This document shows positions 24,016 to 32,641 of a stretch of DNA of 37,815 nucleotides, piece by piece. This stretch comes from Candidatus Brocadiia bacterium (GTDB taxonomy: Bacteria > Planctomycetota > DG-23 > SLPQ01): NCBI GenBank assembly GCA_007131925.1, contig SLPQ01000195.1, positions 1 to 37,815 of the forward strand, written 5' to 3'. How positions within the stretch are numbered: the stretch's first letter is position 1; each line of letters starts with the position of its first letter. The notes beneath the pieces are model-generated. The model was not told the origin of the DNA. It did not search any database and saw only the letters and a list, made by a program, of their open reading frames with translations. The position numbers and the translations under genes are program-made.

Positions 24016-24729
24016 ATGATCAAGATACTTGTAGTGACAATGCTTCTTGCCGCCCCCGCGGCGGCCGGGTCCGTGACTGAGGGTTCGGACCTCCTGCCCC
24101 ACGCGGTCACTATAGAGGGTACCGCGTCTCTTGAGATTACAGCTGACACATGCAAGGCAATCTACGTGGTTGCCGTCAGCGATGAATCGCCTGCAGACGC
24201 CCTGGAGGGGCTCTCAGGTGCGCGAAGTACATTTGAGACAGCTCTGCGGAGGGTCGTCGGCACCAAGGGCAGTGTCGCCTATAAGCCGCCCCGCATAAAG
24301 CGCCTGGAAGACAGTGAGCCTGTGACCTACCAGGCGTCGCAGAAGGCCGTAGTGAAACTTGTTGAACTGCCCGGGACGGCAGAGGAGTTCAGTGAATACA
24401 TCGTCAGTATCACCAAGGCTCTTGTCGCAACAGGCGTCATCGACGAAAAGCTCGCTGCGCCAGAGCTGACATTCCAGATAACAAACCCAAAGGCGCTCGA
24501 ATCACGCTTTGTCTCTATGGCTATAGAGGATGCCAGGAGCAGGGCCGGCATGATCTCAAGACCGCTTAACCGGGGGCTCGGCCGGGTGCATTCGGCGAGA
24601 TTTCCTGCGGGTGTCACCATGGACGGCAGGATGCACCGCTTTTCGGGGAGGCCAACGCCTGTCGTCGGTACAGAGTTCAAAATGACGCTTACCTACACGA
24701 TACAGATCGTTTTTGATCTGGAAGTCTGA
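24016..24729 (+). CDS. Exported SIMPL-domain (DUF541) protein
   Basis: A 237-residue protein with a signal peptide (MIKILVVTMLLAAPAAAG, cleavage probably after the Ala run) followed by a SIMPL/DUF541 fold: VTIEGTASLEITADTCKAIYVV opens the domain, and LTFQITNPKALESRFVSMAIEDARSRA and FKMTLTYTIQIVFDLEV close it. Family members are periplasmic or outer-membrane-associated proteins linked to envelope stress; the biochemical role is unclear. ATG 24016 has AAAGGAG nine bases upstream. It starts 32 bases after the kinase gene, so the two are probably co-transcribed. It converges on the DUF4159 gene. Confidence 0.85.
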   Translation: MIKILVVTMLLAAPAAAGSVTEGSDLLPHAVTIEGTASLEITADTCKAIYVVAVSDESPADALEGLSGARSTFETALRRVVGTKGSVAYKPPRIKRLEDSEPVTYQASQKAVVKLVELPGTAEEFSEYIVSITKALVATGVIDEKLAAPELTFQITNPKALESRFVSMAIEDARSRAGMISRPLNRGLGRVHSARFPAGVTMDGRMHRFSGRPTPVVGTEFKMTLTYTIQIVFDLEV

Positions 24730-24747
24730 GAGGCTCGGCCTTCCGGC

Positions 24748-26934
24748 TCAGTAGGTAAGCGAGTAGAGTACGATATTGGTTGCCGCCCTGAATGCATCGT
24801 CGGTCACAAGACCCCTGATGCCGTAGGCGCTGAAGCCGTCAAGCGCGCAGCCGATGTCATAAGGCGAGTAGATCACCGCCCATCGGCCGTTGACCTTTGC
24901 GCCGTAGAGCGTGAAGACCTCCAGGTGCGGGCTTTGCTCCCGAACCGCAGCCGTATAGGTCACCCTGCGTACGTCGAATGCCATATCGTAGATCGGCGAG
25001 TCGGGCGGTATCTCCTCGAGGCGAGAGTCATCCAGTACGTCCCTGAGCATCGCACGGAAGGACCCGTCAAAAGCCTCCTGCCCCCCGGCGGCATCGGCGA
25101 AGAGGACTCCGCCCCGCTGGAGGTAGTCGGCAAGCGCGGTTGTCTCCGGCTCAGTGAGGACAAACCCGTGCAGGCCGGTCATGTAAAGGAAGGGGTAGTT
25201 GTGGAGATTCGGGTCTGTCAGAGGGATGTTTACCTGCTCGGCCGCGACCGGCAGGCCTGCCTCTTCATTGAGAAAGCGCAGCAGCTTTGGGCCCGAGCCG
25301 GGGTGAGGGTTCCACTGGCCTGAGTACATTGCCTGCGCAAAGGTGAATGCCCCCGGCGCGGCCGGTACTAGCGGCGTGATCTCCTGGGAGGCACGCTGCT
25401 CGAGCCGTGGCTGGAGCCGCTCCCTGCCCGTGGCGTACGCGGCGATATTTGCGCCGAATTCAAATTCTTCGCGCTCTTCGCTCGGGCGATTTCTCTCCCA
25501 GGCGCACGAGAGGTCCCTTGCGCTGTAGATGATCGGAGTGCGGCAGCCGGCATGGATGCCCTCGAGCTGGGGCGTGGCGTCGGTAAGCCTGAACCACGAC
25601 CTGTAGACACCGTGCGTGCTCTCAAGCCTTTCGAGGCTGCGGTCAGGAAATGCATCTCTCATGAAGAGACGAAATCCCTCGTCAAACTCCTCCCTCCCGC
25701 AGCATGCCTCGGCAAAGATAAAGCCTCCTCGCTCGATGTATGCATGCAGCCTGGCCGATTCCTCCGGTGAGAGCTCCGGCCATCTGTGGCCGGTGATATA
25801 AAGTATGGGTGCGGACATCAGCGTCTCAACCGAGTCGTCAAGGCTGACGACCTGCCAACTGAGGTTCTGGCCGAAAAGCTGTGATACGTAGGCGCTGAGG
25901 TTTTGCGCATCGTGCATGTCGGCGTTCCACTCGCCCGAATGCATAAGCTTGTTTATGAGAACCGGCGCATTTCCCTTCGCCAGGAAAAGAACAGCAAGGC
26001 AGGTGTTTGGTACACGATCACGCCCGGCCATCCAGGAGCCGTCTTCGTTTTGCGTGTCCACTATGAAGCGCGAGCCATCAAGGTACCAGTCATTGCCGCC
26101 TATCGTTCGCAGGCCGGAGAGCACGCCTACGCGTTCGAGGGCGTAAAGCCAGTAGTAAACCCACCCGTCCGGTCCTTGCGGGTGGGTTCTCACGGAGTAG
26201 TTTCTTTCAAGCCAGCCCATCGCCGCGGCAATGCGTGTGTCATGCTGGTACTCGCCGCATTCTTCGCCGTGTACATAAAGGCTGGAGCCCAGGATGTAAA
26301 GCGATGCGACGCCGGCGGCTGTCATCGAGCCGCGCGTAGGGTCGCCCGGTCTGTAGCCCCAGCCGCCGTCGGTATTCTGACTGGACTCGTAGTGCCTTTC
26401 GGCCTGTCTGAGAGCATCCTCATCGACGCTAAGCCCCACAGAGATCGCCGCCTGCAGTCCGAGCATGGCAAACTGGGTATTTGAGTTGTCGCCTACTACG
26501 CGCAGAGGGTCCCCACGCCGGTATGACCACATGCCGCGTGCGTTCTGGGCGCTCACGAGAAAGTCACGCATTCTTGCTATGTGGCGGATATGGCGTGCCG
26601 GGTTCACGGATGCGAGCGCCATGGCTATGCATGCGGCGTTGTATATCTCGGTGACCGGCTCCTCGAGAAAGTAGTTGATCCCTCTCTGTATTGCGGGGTC
26701 GTCCTCCGGTACTCCCGCTTCGCTGAGTGCCAGCACCGCCAGCGCAGCAGAGCCCTGGACGTGCTCTGGAGTCTGGTAAGGCCATGATCCGTCTTCGCGC
26801 TGCTCGGCCCTGAGAAACTCCACTGCCAGCTCGATCGCGCGGGAGACTTCCTCGTGCGTCACCTGGTCGGCGTGGGTGAGAGTCGCTCCAGCAAGCAGGG
26901 CAAGCCCCGCCAGCAGTCCGCCCTTTATCTTCAT
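24748..26934 (-). CDS. Exported protein: terpene-cyclase-like alpha/alpha toroid plus two DUF4159 domains
   Basis: A 728-residue protein with signal peptide (MKIKGGLLAGLALLAGATLTHA). Residues about 28-330 form repeats of the prenyltransferase/squalene-cyclase toroid type, with recurring DGSWPYQT, RGMWSYRRGD, DGGWGYRPGD and DGSWMAGRD. The cyclase DxDD acid is not evident, so this is probably a binding or structural toroid. Two DUF4159 domains follow in tandem (about 330-560 and 570-728). They share SGEWN/SGQWN, LYITG/LYMTG, YIERGGFIFAEA/YLQRGGVLFADA and REEFDEGFR/QEAFDGSFR. DUF4159 resembles class I glutamine-amidotransferase-like folds. The ATG overlaps the stop of the upstream DUF4175-like gene (TGATG), so the two are translationally coupled. 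TTG 26937 is a less likely start. Confidence 0.87.
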   Translation of the reverse strand: MKIKGGLLAGLALLAGATLTHADQVTHEEVSRAIELAVEFLRAEQREDGSWPYQTPEHVQGSAALAVLALSEAGVPEDDPAIQRGINYFLEEPVTEIYNAACIAMALASVNPARHIRHIARMRDFLVSAQNARGMWSYRRGDPLRVVGDNSNTQFAMLGLQAAISVGLSVDEDALRQAERHYESSQNTDGGWGYRPGDPTRGSMTAAGVASLYILGSSLYVHGEECGEYQHDTRIAAAMGWLERNYSVRTHPQGPDGWVYYWLYALERVGVLSGLRTIGGNDWYLDGSRFIVDTQNEDGSWMAGRDRVPNTCLAVLFLAKGNAPVLINKLMHSGEWNADMHDAQNLSAYVSQLFGQNLSWQVVSLDDSVETLMSAPILYITGHRWPELSPEESARLHAYIERGGFIFAEACCGREEFDEGFRLFMRDAFPDRSLERLESTHGVYRSWFRLTDATPQLEGIHAGCRTPIIYSARDLSCAWERNRPSEEREEFEFGANIAAYATGRERLQPRLEQRASQEITPLVPAAPGAFTFAQAMYSGQWNPHPGSGPKLLRFLNEEAGLPVAAEQVNIPLTDPNLHNYPFLYMTGLHGFVLTEPETTALADYLQRGGVLFADAAGGQEAFDGSFRAMLRDVLDDSRLEEIPPDSPIYDMAFDVRRVTYTAAVREQSPHLEVFTLYGAKVNGRWAVIYSPYDIGCALDGFSAYGIRGLVTDDAFRAATNIVLYSLTY

Positions 26935-29900
26935 CAATCCTCCGGGTGCCGACCATCAGCGAGGGCCTGGTAGTACATTTCTATCAGCCTCCTGTATTCC
27001 GGCGAGATATCTTCGTCGATGTATGCCATTGAAGGGTCTTCCGCGAGAAAATCATCCTCGACCTCGCCGCTGTCGGCCCTGCCCACGCTCTCGGCCGTGC
27101 GCACTCCGGCCATCAGCACGCCCGTGCCGTACCAGCCCTCCAGTTCAAGCCACTCTTCCAGGTCTGTCGGGTCGATGTCGCGCAGCTTATCCTCGTACTC
27201 GCGCACAAAAGTCCGCAGTGTGCTGACTGACCATCCGAGATATTCCAGCATTTCGCGGTTGGGGGTGCCTCTTTCAAGGTCACGTGCAACAGCTGAAACC
27301 AGCTGCCTGGTCCCCTCTATGCGCTCACCGATAGTCTGGCCGTCTCCGACCGGGTCGCTCGAAGGCAGCTCCACCTCGCCTCTCACACCGAAAGTACCGG
27401 CATCGCCCTGCCTGTCAACCAGACCGCCATGGCCGGCAAAGGCGTCTTCGTCCGCAGGCTCGGCTTCTGCAGCAGCGGCTTCGTGGGCGCTCTGGTCGTC
27501 ATCGCCTGCGCCTGGATCCGCCTCTGCCTGTGCGGGCGTGCTCTGATCATCGTGGTCCGGCCCCTCTGCGTCATGGGAATCATCATGGCCCGAAACCCCG
27601 TCTTCTCCGGTGAGCAGATCGGTCTCGGCCGGGGGAGGCCCGCCTTCGCCGGGCGCATCGAGCGGCACATCCGGCGCTTCATCAGTGGGAGGGGCATCCG
27701 ACAAGGGATGGCTCTCTGAGGGGGGTGAGTCCATGGACTCCGCGCGCGTCGCTTCGATATCAGCATCGCCCGGGGCATAGTCGTCGGATAGCTCTGAAGG
27801 CACTGCATCGGCCGCCTCGGCAGGCGATGCGCCCTCAGAAGGAGGCGGCGACAGCTCTTCTGCGGGCGTGGGGCTCGGCGCATCGGTTTGTGCGGCGGTG
27901 GCTTCGTGAGGCGCGAGCGGCTCAGCGCTCTCAGCCTGAGCAGTGGCGTCATAACTGTCTGTATGAGCCAGGTCAGGGCGAGCGAAAGTCTGGTCGTCAG
28001 CTGCAGCCACGTCAACTCCGGGCTGCTCGAAAGTACTCAGGCCCTCAGGTGCCCCGTCAGACGCGTCATCGCGGGCCGAGCCGTCCTGGTCGGTGCCCAC
28101 GCCGTCCCCCTCGCCGGCTTCGCCCGTCTGTGCGGCCTTATCCTGGCCGTCCCTGGGCGACTCCTCGAACGTAGGCTGAGCCTGGGCGACCGTGGCAGGC
28201 TCGTCACCGGCACCCTCTCTGTCCTGGGCGGCGCTCTCATCGGCTGCGCTCTCGGTGGGGCGCGCATCAGGAGTGCTCATGTGCCTTGCGATGGCTTCCC
28301 ATGTCTCATGGTCCTCCTCGAGCTGCTCCAGCAGACTGGAATAGGCCTGTGCGCGCTCAGCAGCCGAGCTCTCGGCAGACGGCGTGGCGCCGGAGTAAGG
28401 TGCATCGGCAACCTGCTTTTCCGGCTCACCTGCGGCCGGCCGGGGCGTTCCGGGCATGTCTTCGCCTTCGCGGACATCCCCTGTGGCTTCGTCTCTGCTC
28501 ATGCCCATTGGAGTCTGTCCGGCCGATGCCACCTTGAAAGAGTAGGTCTCCGTGCGCGAGGAAGCACCACGTGGAGTGCGATTGTCAATTGCCTCGAGGT
28601 GATAGCTAACCGTGTCTCCAGGACGTGCGCCGAGAAGCTCCGGCACCAGTGTCACCCGACGGGAGACCTCCATACGTTCAGGAGGCAGGATGAATGACTT
28701 CGTGCCGGGGTTGCCCTCGACCGCCTGAAAGTGAAAGACCATTCGGGATACACCGTAATCGTCACTGGCCCGAAACGCAAAATCAAGCCCCTTGCGCAGC
28801 TCGACAACCGCCCCATCCGGTGGACCCTCCAACGCCACAGCGGGCGGGTTGTCGGGTATGGCGACTATGTCGTAGCTCACCGGTGACCGCCCGCTCAGCC
28901 CGTGGCTGTCCACCAGATGCACCGTGTAGGAGCCCGAGCTCTCGACGGTAAATGCACCTTGCCCTGCGGCGCCGTCGACGGAGAGGTTTACGATCTTCTC
29001 GGGCAGTAAAGACAGGTGCGCCTCTTGCAGTTTCTTGTTGCTTCGGATGCCAATGGAGACCTTTGTACCCAGGGGTGCTTCGATATTGCCCTCGGTGATG
29101 ACGCGTGATTTAAGCATCGTGTACTCAGGGTAGTCGAGCCGGGCTTTGATAGACTCAAGGACGGGAGGCTCCATGGCTTCGATCTTGAAGATGCGGCTTT
29201 GCGCGTCGCCGGCTTTTACCATGTAAGATATGTCAGTTTCGAGGTGGTCTATCGAGCCTATCCATCCGTCTTCGCTATGAGACATCTGGCTTGATATCCA
29301 GAGTTCGTCATCTCTTGACCAGCGGATGTGGGCCGTTTCGGGCGTCCGACCGGCCAATTTGACGGCTATTTCGAGGTCGCTGCCGAGAACCACCGTGGCA
29401 TCTCCGGGTCTTACCGAGAGGATGCGCGTGCGCGTAGGGGGTGCAGCCATGCTCCACGGATTGGTGATCCTGACAAGGGAGACATACATGCTTTTGGAGG
29501 AAAGTGCGCTGTAAGCAAAAGCTACGACTATCAGCGCGACGGCAGCATAGCCGAGCTTGACAAAGCGGCTCGTGTCGAGCCCGGCGTCGATATCGACTCC
29601 ACCGAGGGCCTCAGCAGCGCGGTGCGCTACGAGCGGTCCGGCGCCGCGGGTGCGGCTGCGGCGCTTCATCTCGACAAATGTCGTAAGGCTTTCTCTAAAA
29701 TGTGGAAAGGCTATCTCAACCCGCCTTGCTACGTACAGTCGGGAGATAGAGCGAAAGAAAGGGACAAGAAGCGACGTGAAGCCAAAATACATCACCGTGG
29801 CGAGTATGGCTGTTAAAAGCGCCGTGCGCGCTGCAGCCGACAGGCTGAGTGCATGGTCAAGCACTACCGCCAGAAAGAGCACCCCGCTGGTCACAATCGC

Positions 29901-29990
29901 GACAAGCAGCCCGCCTTCCAGAAGCGCCATGAGCCTTACATGCCGCGCCCCGCGCCGCAGTGTCTTGATTATCAACTGCTCTGCACGCAT
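26934..29990 (-). CDS. DUF4175-like large membrane protein with a long acidic low-complexity region
   Basis: About 1018 residues from ATG 29990, which has GGAG ten bases upstream. A TTG at 30056 would add 22 residues from AT-rich sequence and is less likely. Three membrane segments occur near 20-44, 56-78 and 144-163. Beta-rich extracytoplasmic domains follow (around 190-500: ILSVRPGDATVVLGSDLEI, ARLDYPEYT, DNPPAVALEGPPDGA, FRASDDYGVSRMVFHF). The DYPEYT and DDYGVS motifs are typical of DUF4175-type proteins. Residues about 520-880 are a disordered Ala/Asp/Glu/Pro/Ser-rich stretch. A folded helical end (ERIEGTRQLVSAVARDLE ... YRRLIEMYYQALA) follows. Such proteins are usually found beside DUF4159 proteins, as here. 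The pair probably forms an envelope complex of unknown function. Confidence 0.82.
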   Translation of the reverse strand: MRAEQLIIKTLRRGARHVRLMALLEGGLLVAIVTSGVLFLAVVLDHALSLSAAARTALLTAILATVMYFGFTSLLVPFFRSISRLYVARRVEIAFPHFRESLTTFVEMKRRSRTRGAGPLVAHRAAEALGGVDIDAGLDTSRFVKLGYAAVALIVVAFAYSALSSKSMYVSLVRITNPWSMAAPPTRTRILSVRPGDATVVLGSDLEIAVKLAGRTPETAHIRWSRDDELWISSQMSHSEDGWIGSIDHLETDISYMVKAGDAQSRIFKIEAMEPPVLESIKARLDYPEYTMLKSRVITEGNIEAPLGTKVSIGIRSNKKLQEAHLSLLPEKIVNLSVDGAAGQGAFTVESSGSYTVHLVDSHGLSGRSPVSYDIVAIPDNPPAVALEGPPDGAVVELRKGLDFAFRASDDYGVSRMVFHFQAVEGNPGTKSFILPPERMEVSRRVTLVPELLGARPGDTVSYHLEAIDNRTPRGASSRTETYSFKVASAGQTPMGMSRDEATGDVREGEDMPGTPRPAAGEPEKQVADAPYSGATPSAESSAAERAQAYSSLLEQLEEDHETWEAIARHMSTPDARPTESAADESAAQDREGAGDEPATVAQAQPTFEESPRDGQDKAAQTGEAGEGDGVGTDQDGSARDDASDGAPEGLSTFEQPGVDVAAADDQTFARPDLAHTDSYDATAQAESAEPLAPHEATAAQTDAPSPTPAEELSPPPSEGASPAEAADAVPSELSDDYAPGDADIEATRAESMDSPPSESHPLSDAPPTDEAPDVPLDAPGEGGPPPAETDLLTGEDGVSGHDDSHDAEGPDHDDQSTPAQAEADPGAGDDDQSAHEAAAAEAEPADEDAFAGHGGLVDRQGDAGTFGVRGEVELPSSDPVGDGQTIGERIEGTRQLVSAVARDLERGTPNREMLEYLGWSVSTLRTFVREYEDKLRDIDPTDLEEWLELEGWYGTGVLMAGVRTAESVGRADSGEVEDDFLAEDPSMAYIDEDISPEYRRLIEMYYQALADGRHPED

Positions 29991-30078
29991 TTGCAGTCGT
30001 CTCCGGAAAAGCCTCTCTGCTATCTTATATGATAAAGATACCTTGTATTGATTCAAATAAAAGCGCTCTCCGGTGTGA

Positions 30079-30106
30079 TTGACTTTTTCCGCAAATTGGA
30101 TATTCT
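30079..30106 (+). promoter_or_regulatory. Putative promoter for the UVR/Lnt-like gene pair
   Basis: TTGACT (30079-30084), a 16-base spacer and TATTCT (30101-30106) lie in the divergent region, about 54 bases before ATG 30160. If correct, the TTG at 30079 is promoter rather than start codon. Confidence 0.5.
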
Positions 30107-30159
30107 ACTGTTGGAGAGGGGCGCTGAGACAGCGGCAGCGATTGGAGGACGCCGCGAAA

Positions 30160-30933
30160 ATGGCGGAGGATCTGTCACATATCCTCAAAGGTTGGGAGTA
30201 TGACCCCACCGATGAGCGGGCCAATGTGCGCACTGTAATCGGACGCGACGGTGCGCTGAAGGTTCAGCTGCGGGTGCGATTTGGCGTGCTGGAGCTTTAT
30301 GCAGATGGTTCGCCTGAGACCGGCGCGGAATGCGAACTGGACAGGCTGCGCAGGGAACTGGCGTCTCACAGGGCCAGGAAGGGCTCCGATGAGGGCTTTT
30401 CGATAAATGCAATGCGTACGGCGCTGATCTCCCAGGAGATACTCGACTATTACCAGAGGCGTGTCTGTTTTTTCATGCTGAGTGATTACCGCAGGGCGAT
30501 GCGCGACGCTGAGCACAACCTGGAGCTAACCGCGATGCTCAGAAAGTACAGTGGTGACCAGGAGGCGGCCTTCAAGCATGACAGATACCGCGCCTTCGTG
30601 ATCATGGATCGTGCCCGGGCGGCTGCGATGCTGGCCGTCGAAGAGGACGACTTTGACCGAGCCGTCGCTGAGATAGACGAGGCGATGACGGCCATAACGG
30701 ATTTCTACAAGGAGTATTCTCAGGAGGACCTTATAGAGGTATCCAAGGAGCTCGAAGTCCTTGGAAATCTCAAGGACGATCTTCGCAAGGACTACAACAT
30801 CCCGCTGTCGGACGCCGAGCGCATCGAGACCCTCAAAGAGGAGCAGGCACGGGCGATAGCACGCGAGGAATACGAAAAGGCAGCCAGGCTTCGCGACGAG
30901 ATTGCCGAGCTCCAGAGACGGCTGAGTCGCTGA
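30160..30933 (+). CDS. UVR-motif (UvrB/UvrC contact motif) helical protein
   Basis: A 257-residue soluble protein. The N-terminal 60 residues form a small domain rich in beta-strand (ALKVQLRVRFGVLELYADG). The middle is helical with two TPR-like pairs (ISQEILDYYQRRVCFFMLSDYRRAM; FDRAVAEIDEAMTAITDFY). The C-terminus is a UVR motif (LKEEQARAIAREEYEKAARLRDEI), used by UvrB and UvrC to pair and by other proteins such as McsA. ATG 30160 has GGAGGA ten bases upstream. It is not part of the repair nuclease itself. The Lnt-like gene starts 44 bases later on the same strand. Its function is unknown; a scaffold role is the simplest guess. Confidence 0.82.
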   Translation: MAEDLSHILKGWEYDPTDERANVRTVIGRDGALKVQLRVRFGVLELYADGSPETGAECELDRLRRELASHRARKGSDEGFSINAMRTALISQEILDYYQRRVCFFMLSDYRRAMRDAEHNLELTAMLRKYSGDQEAAFKHDRYRAFVIMDRARAAAMLAVEEDDFDRAVAEIDEAMTAITDFYKEYSQEDLIEVSKELEVLGNLKDDLRKDYNIPLSDAERIETLKEEQARAIAREEYEKAARLRDEIAELQRRLSR

Positions 30934-30976
30934 CTCACTTACAGCACGCTTATGAGGCGGGTCGAAAGGATTCGAA

Positions 30977-32632
30977 TTGGCGCGACCAGGCGTTTTCGGC
31001 ATGCCGGATGAATCCCCACAGGAGATCTCCAGGGAGGCGTTATACGAGCAGCGTGCTGAGCGTCTGACTGCCTCGAGAATAACAGTGCCGCCGGCAGCCC
31101 TTCGCCTGTCAGCGGCGGCCATAGGCGGCATATTTCTGCTTATCGCCCAGGCGGGTGCGCCGTGGGCCTGGATAGGTGCCGGCTTTGTGATGCTGTCGCT
31201 GGTGGGCGCTGCCGGACCTCTTGGCGCTCTCGCCGGCGCGATCGCAGCGTCAATAGCCTATTTCCGGGTGATCGAGTTTACGGACCCCTCTGGTGTATTC
31301 TGGGTATTGCTTCTCTTTCAGGCCGGGGGTGGCGCGCTTTTCGGCGCCCTGGCAAGCGAGATATCGCGCAAGCTGCCGCCGGTGGTCTTTGCGCCGCTTG
31401 CAGCATTGTTGCCGGCCGGGCTGGAGCACCTGGGCTCTTTCATCGGGCACGGAAACTTCCTGTCGACGGCCCTGACGCAGTATTCCTGGCCTACGGTGGT
31501 ACGGATCGCCAGGCTCGGCGGGATGTCCGGCGTGACATGGGTGATATTTTGCTTCGGTGGTGCTGCCGCCATAGCGGTGAGGTATGCCAAAGTGCCCGAA
31601 GTGCTCGTGAAAGCAACGCTGCCGGCAGTCGGCATTGTCGTCGCGGCGCTGATATATGGCGCGGCGAGCTCCAGTGCGGGCGGAGAGTCCCTCTTTGCAG
31701 TGGCGTACGCTCCGGAGATCCTGCTGAAGGAAACCGACGCGCTGGCTGCAAGGGGAGTATATGACAGCCCCGAGTGGCGGGGGCAGATATCGCGGCTGGC
31801 CGATGAGATGTTGCGAATATCTGAGAGGTCCCTTGCCGCAAGGGCCATCGACAGGCTCAGGGAGCCGGCAAAGCCTGACGTGGTGGTATGGCCCGAGGCT
31901 TCGATAATGCTCGATGCCTCCCTGAGGGAGGATTTTCTGGACCGTATTGGCGAGATAATGCGGCAAACATCGTGTGTTCAGGTATTCGGCTATTACGATG
32001 TAGAGGAGATGGCCAGCAGGGCTGTAATAACCGCCGGGCACCAGATAGGGCCTAACTACGCCCGGCGGGCTTATGTGCCCGAAAGGGACGATATCTTCAC
32101 TGCACAGCAGATAGCTCAGCCCGGCCTCGAGTGGCCCTGGGCTGAGTCCACACCAAAGGGCAGGATGGGCGCGCTTCTATCGCTCGATGCCAACAATTTT
32201 TCAAATTTCAGACGGCTTGCCGATGATGGAGCCGTCTTCGTCGGTGTGCCGGCCCTGGACGATACCATGACGCCGCAGGCTTCCCTGAGGCTCCTTGTTT
32301 ACAATGCGGCGCTCTCTGGCCTTGCAGTTGTGCGCGCTCCCAGAAACGGCACGCTCGCTGCGGTAAGCCCTGACGGCAAAATCATCGCCTCGGAAGAGAC
32401 GCTGGACCAGGTCAGTGTGCAGCTGCCGGTGAGCGTAGAGGTTGGCACCGGCCGCACAATTTTCCTGCTCGTGGGCAATGCCTTCGCCTGGATCAGTCTT
32501 TTGGGCGGACTGGCTGTCGGCTTCTATGCAAGCTCTCTGCAGGAGCCCCCCGAAGACCAGGCACGCCGCAGTGAGGCTGAAGTGACCGGACAGCTCACCT
32601 ACAGGACAAACAATGGCATGCGAGGGCTCTGA
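30977..32632 (+). CDS. Apolipoprotein N-acyltransferase-like membrane protein with a degenerate active site
   Basis: A 551-residue protein with the Lnt layout: about six N-terminal membrane segments (45-235), a nitrilase/CN-hydrolase-like periplasmic domain (about 245-500), and a final membrane segment (about 500-522). Lnt attaches the third acyl chain to lipoproteins with a Glu-Lys-Cys triad. Here Glu307 (VVVWPEAS) is kept. The Lys position in the Y-x-K-x-x-x-V-P motif is Arg363 (NYARRAYVP), and the Cys position in the G-x-x-x-C motif is Ser402 (GALLSLDANNF). The usual thioester chemistry is therefore unlikely. The start is TTG 30977 with AAAGGA six bases upstream; an ATG at 31001 is possible. 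It follows the UVR-motif gene closely and probably shares its promoter. Confidence 0.82.
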   Translation: MARPGVFGMPDESPQEISREALYEQRAERLTASRITVPPAALRLSAAAIGGIFLLIAQAGAPWAWIGAGFVMLSLVGAAGPLGALAGAIAASIAYFRVIEFTDPSGVFWVLLLFQAGGGALFGALASEISRKLPPVVFAPLAALLPAGLEHLGSFIGHGNFLSTALTQYSWPTVVRIARLGGMSGVTWVIFCFGGAAAIAVRYAKVPEVLVKATLPAVGIVVAALIYGAASSSAGGESLFAVAYAPEILLKETDALAARGVYDSPEWRGQISRLADEMLRISERSLAARAIDRLREPAKPDVVVWPEASIMLDASLREDFLDRIGEIMRQTSCVQVFGYYDVEEMASRAVITAGHQIGPNYARRAYVPERDDIFTAQQIAQPGLEWPWAESTPKGRMGALLSLDANNFSNFRRLADDGAVFVGVPALDDTMTPQASLRLLVYNAALSGLAVVRAPRNGTLAAVSPDGKIIASEETLDQVSVQLPVSVEVGTGRTIFLLVGNAFAWISLLGGLAVGFYASSLQEPPEDQARRSEAEVTGQLTYRTNNGMRGL

Positions 32633-32641
32633 GGTGGCCCG

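Noticed and set aside
27383-28015. Long minus-strand frame inside the DUF4175-like gene
   Set aside because: It lies in the low-complexity part of that gene, where other frames stay open by composition, and encodes only biased sequence.
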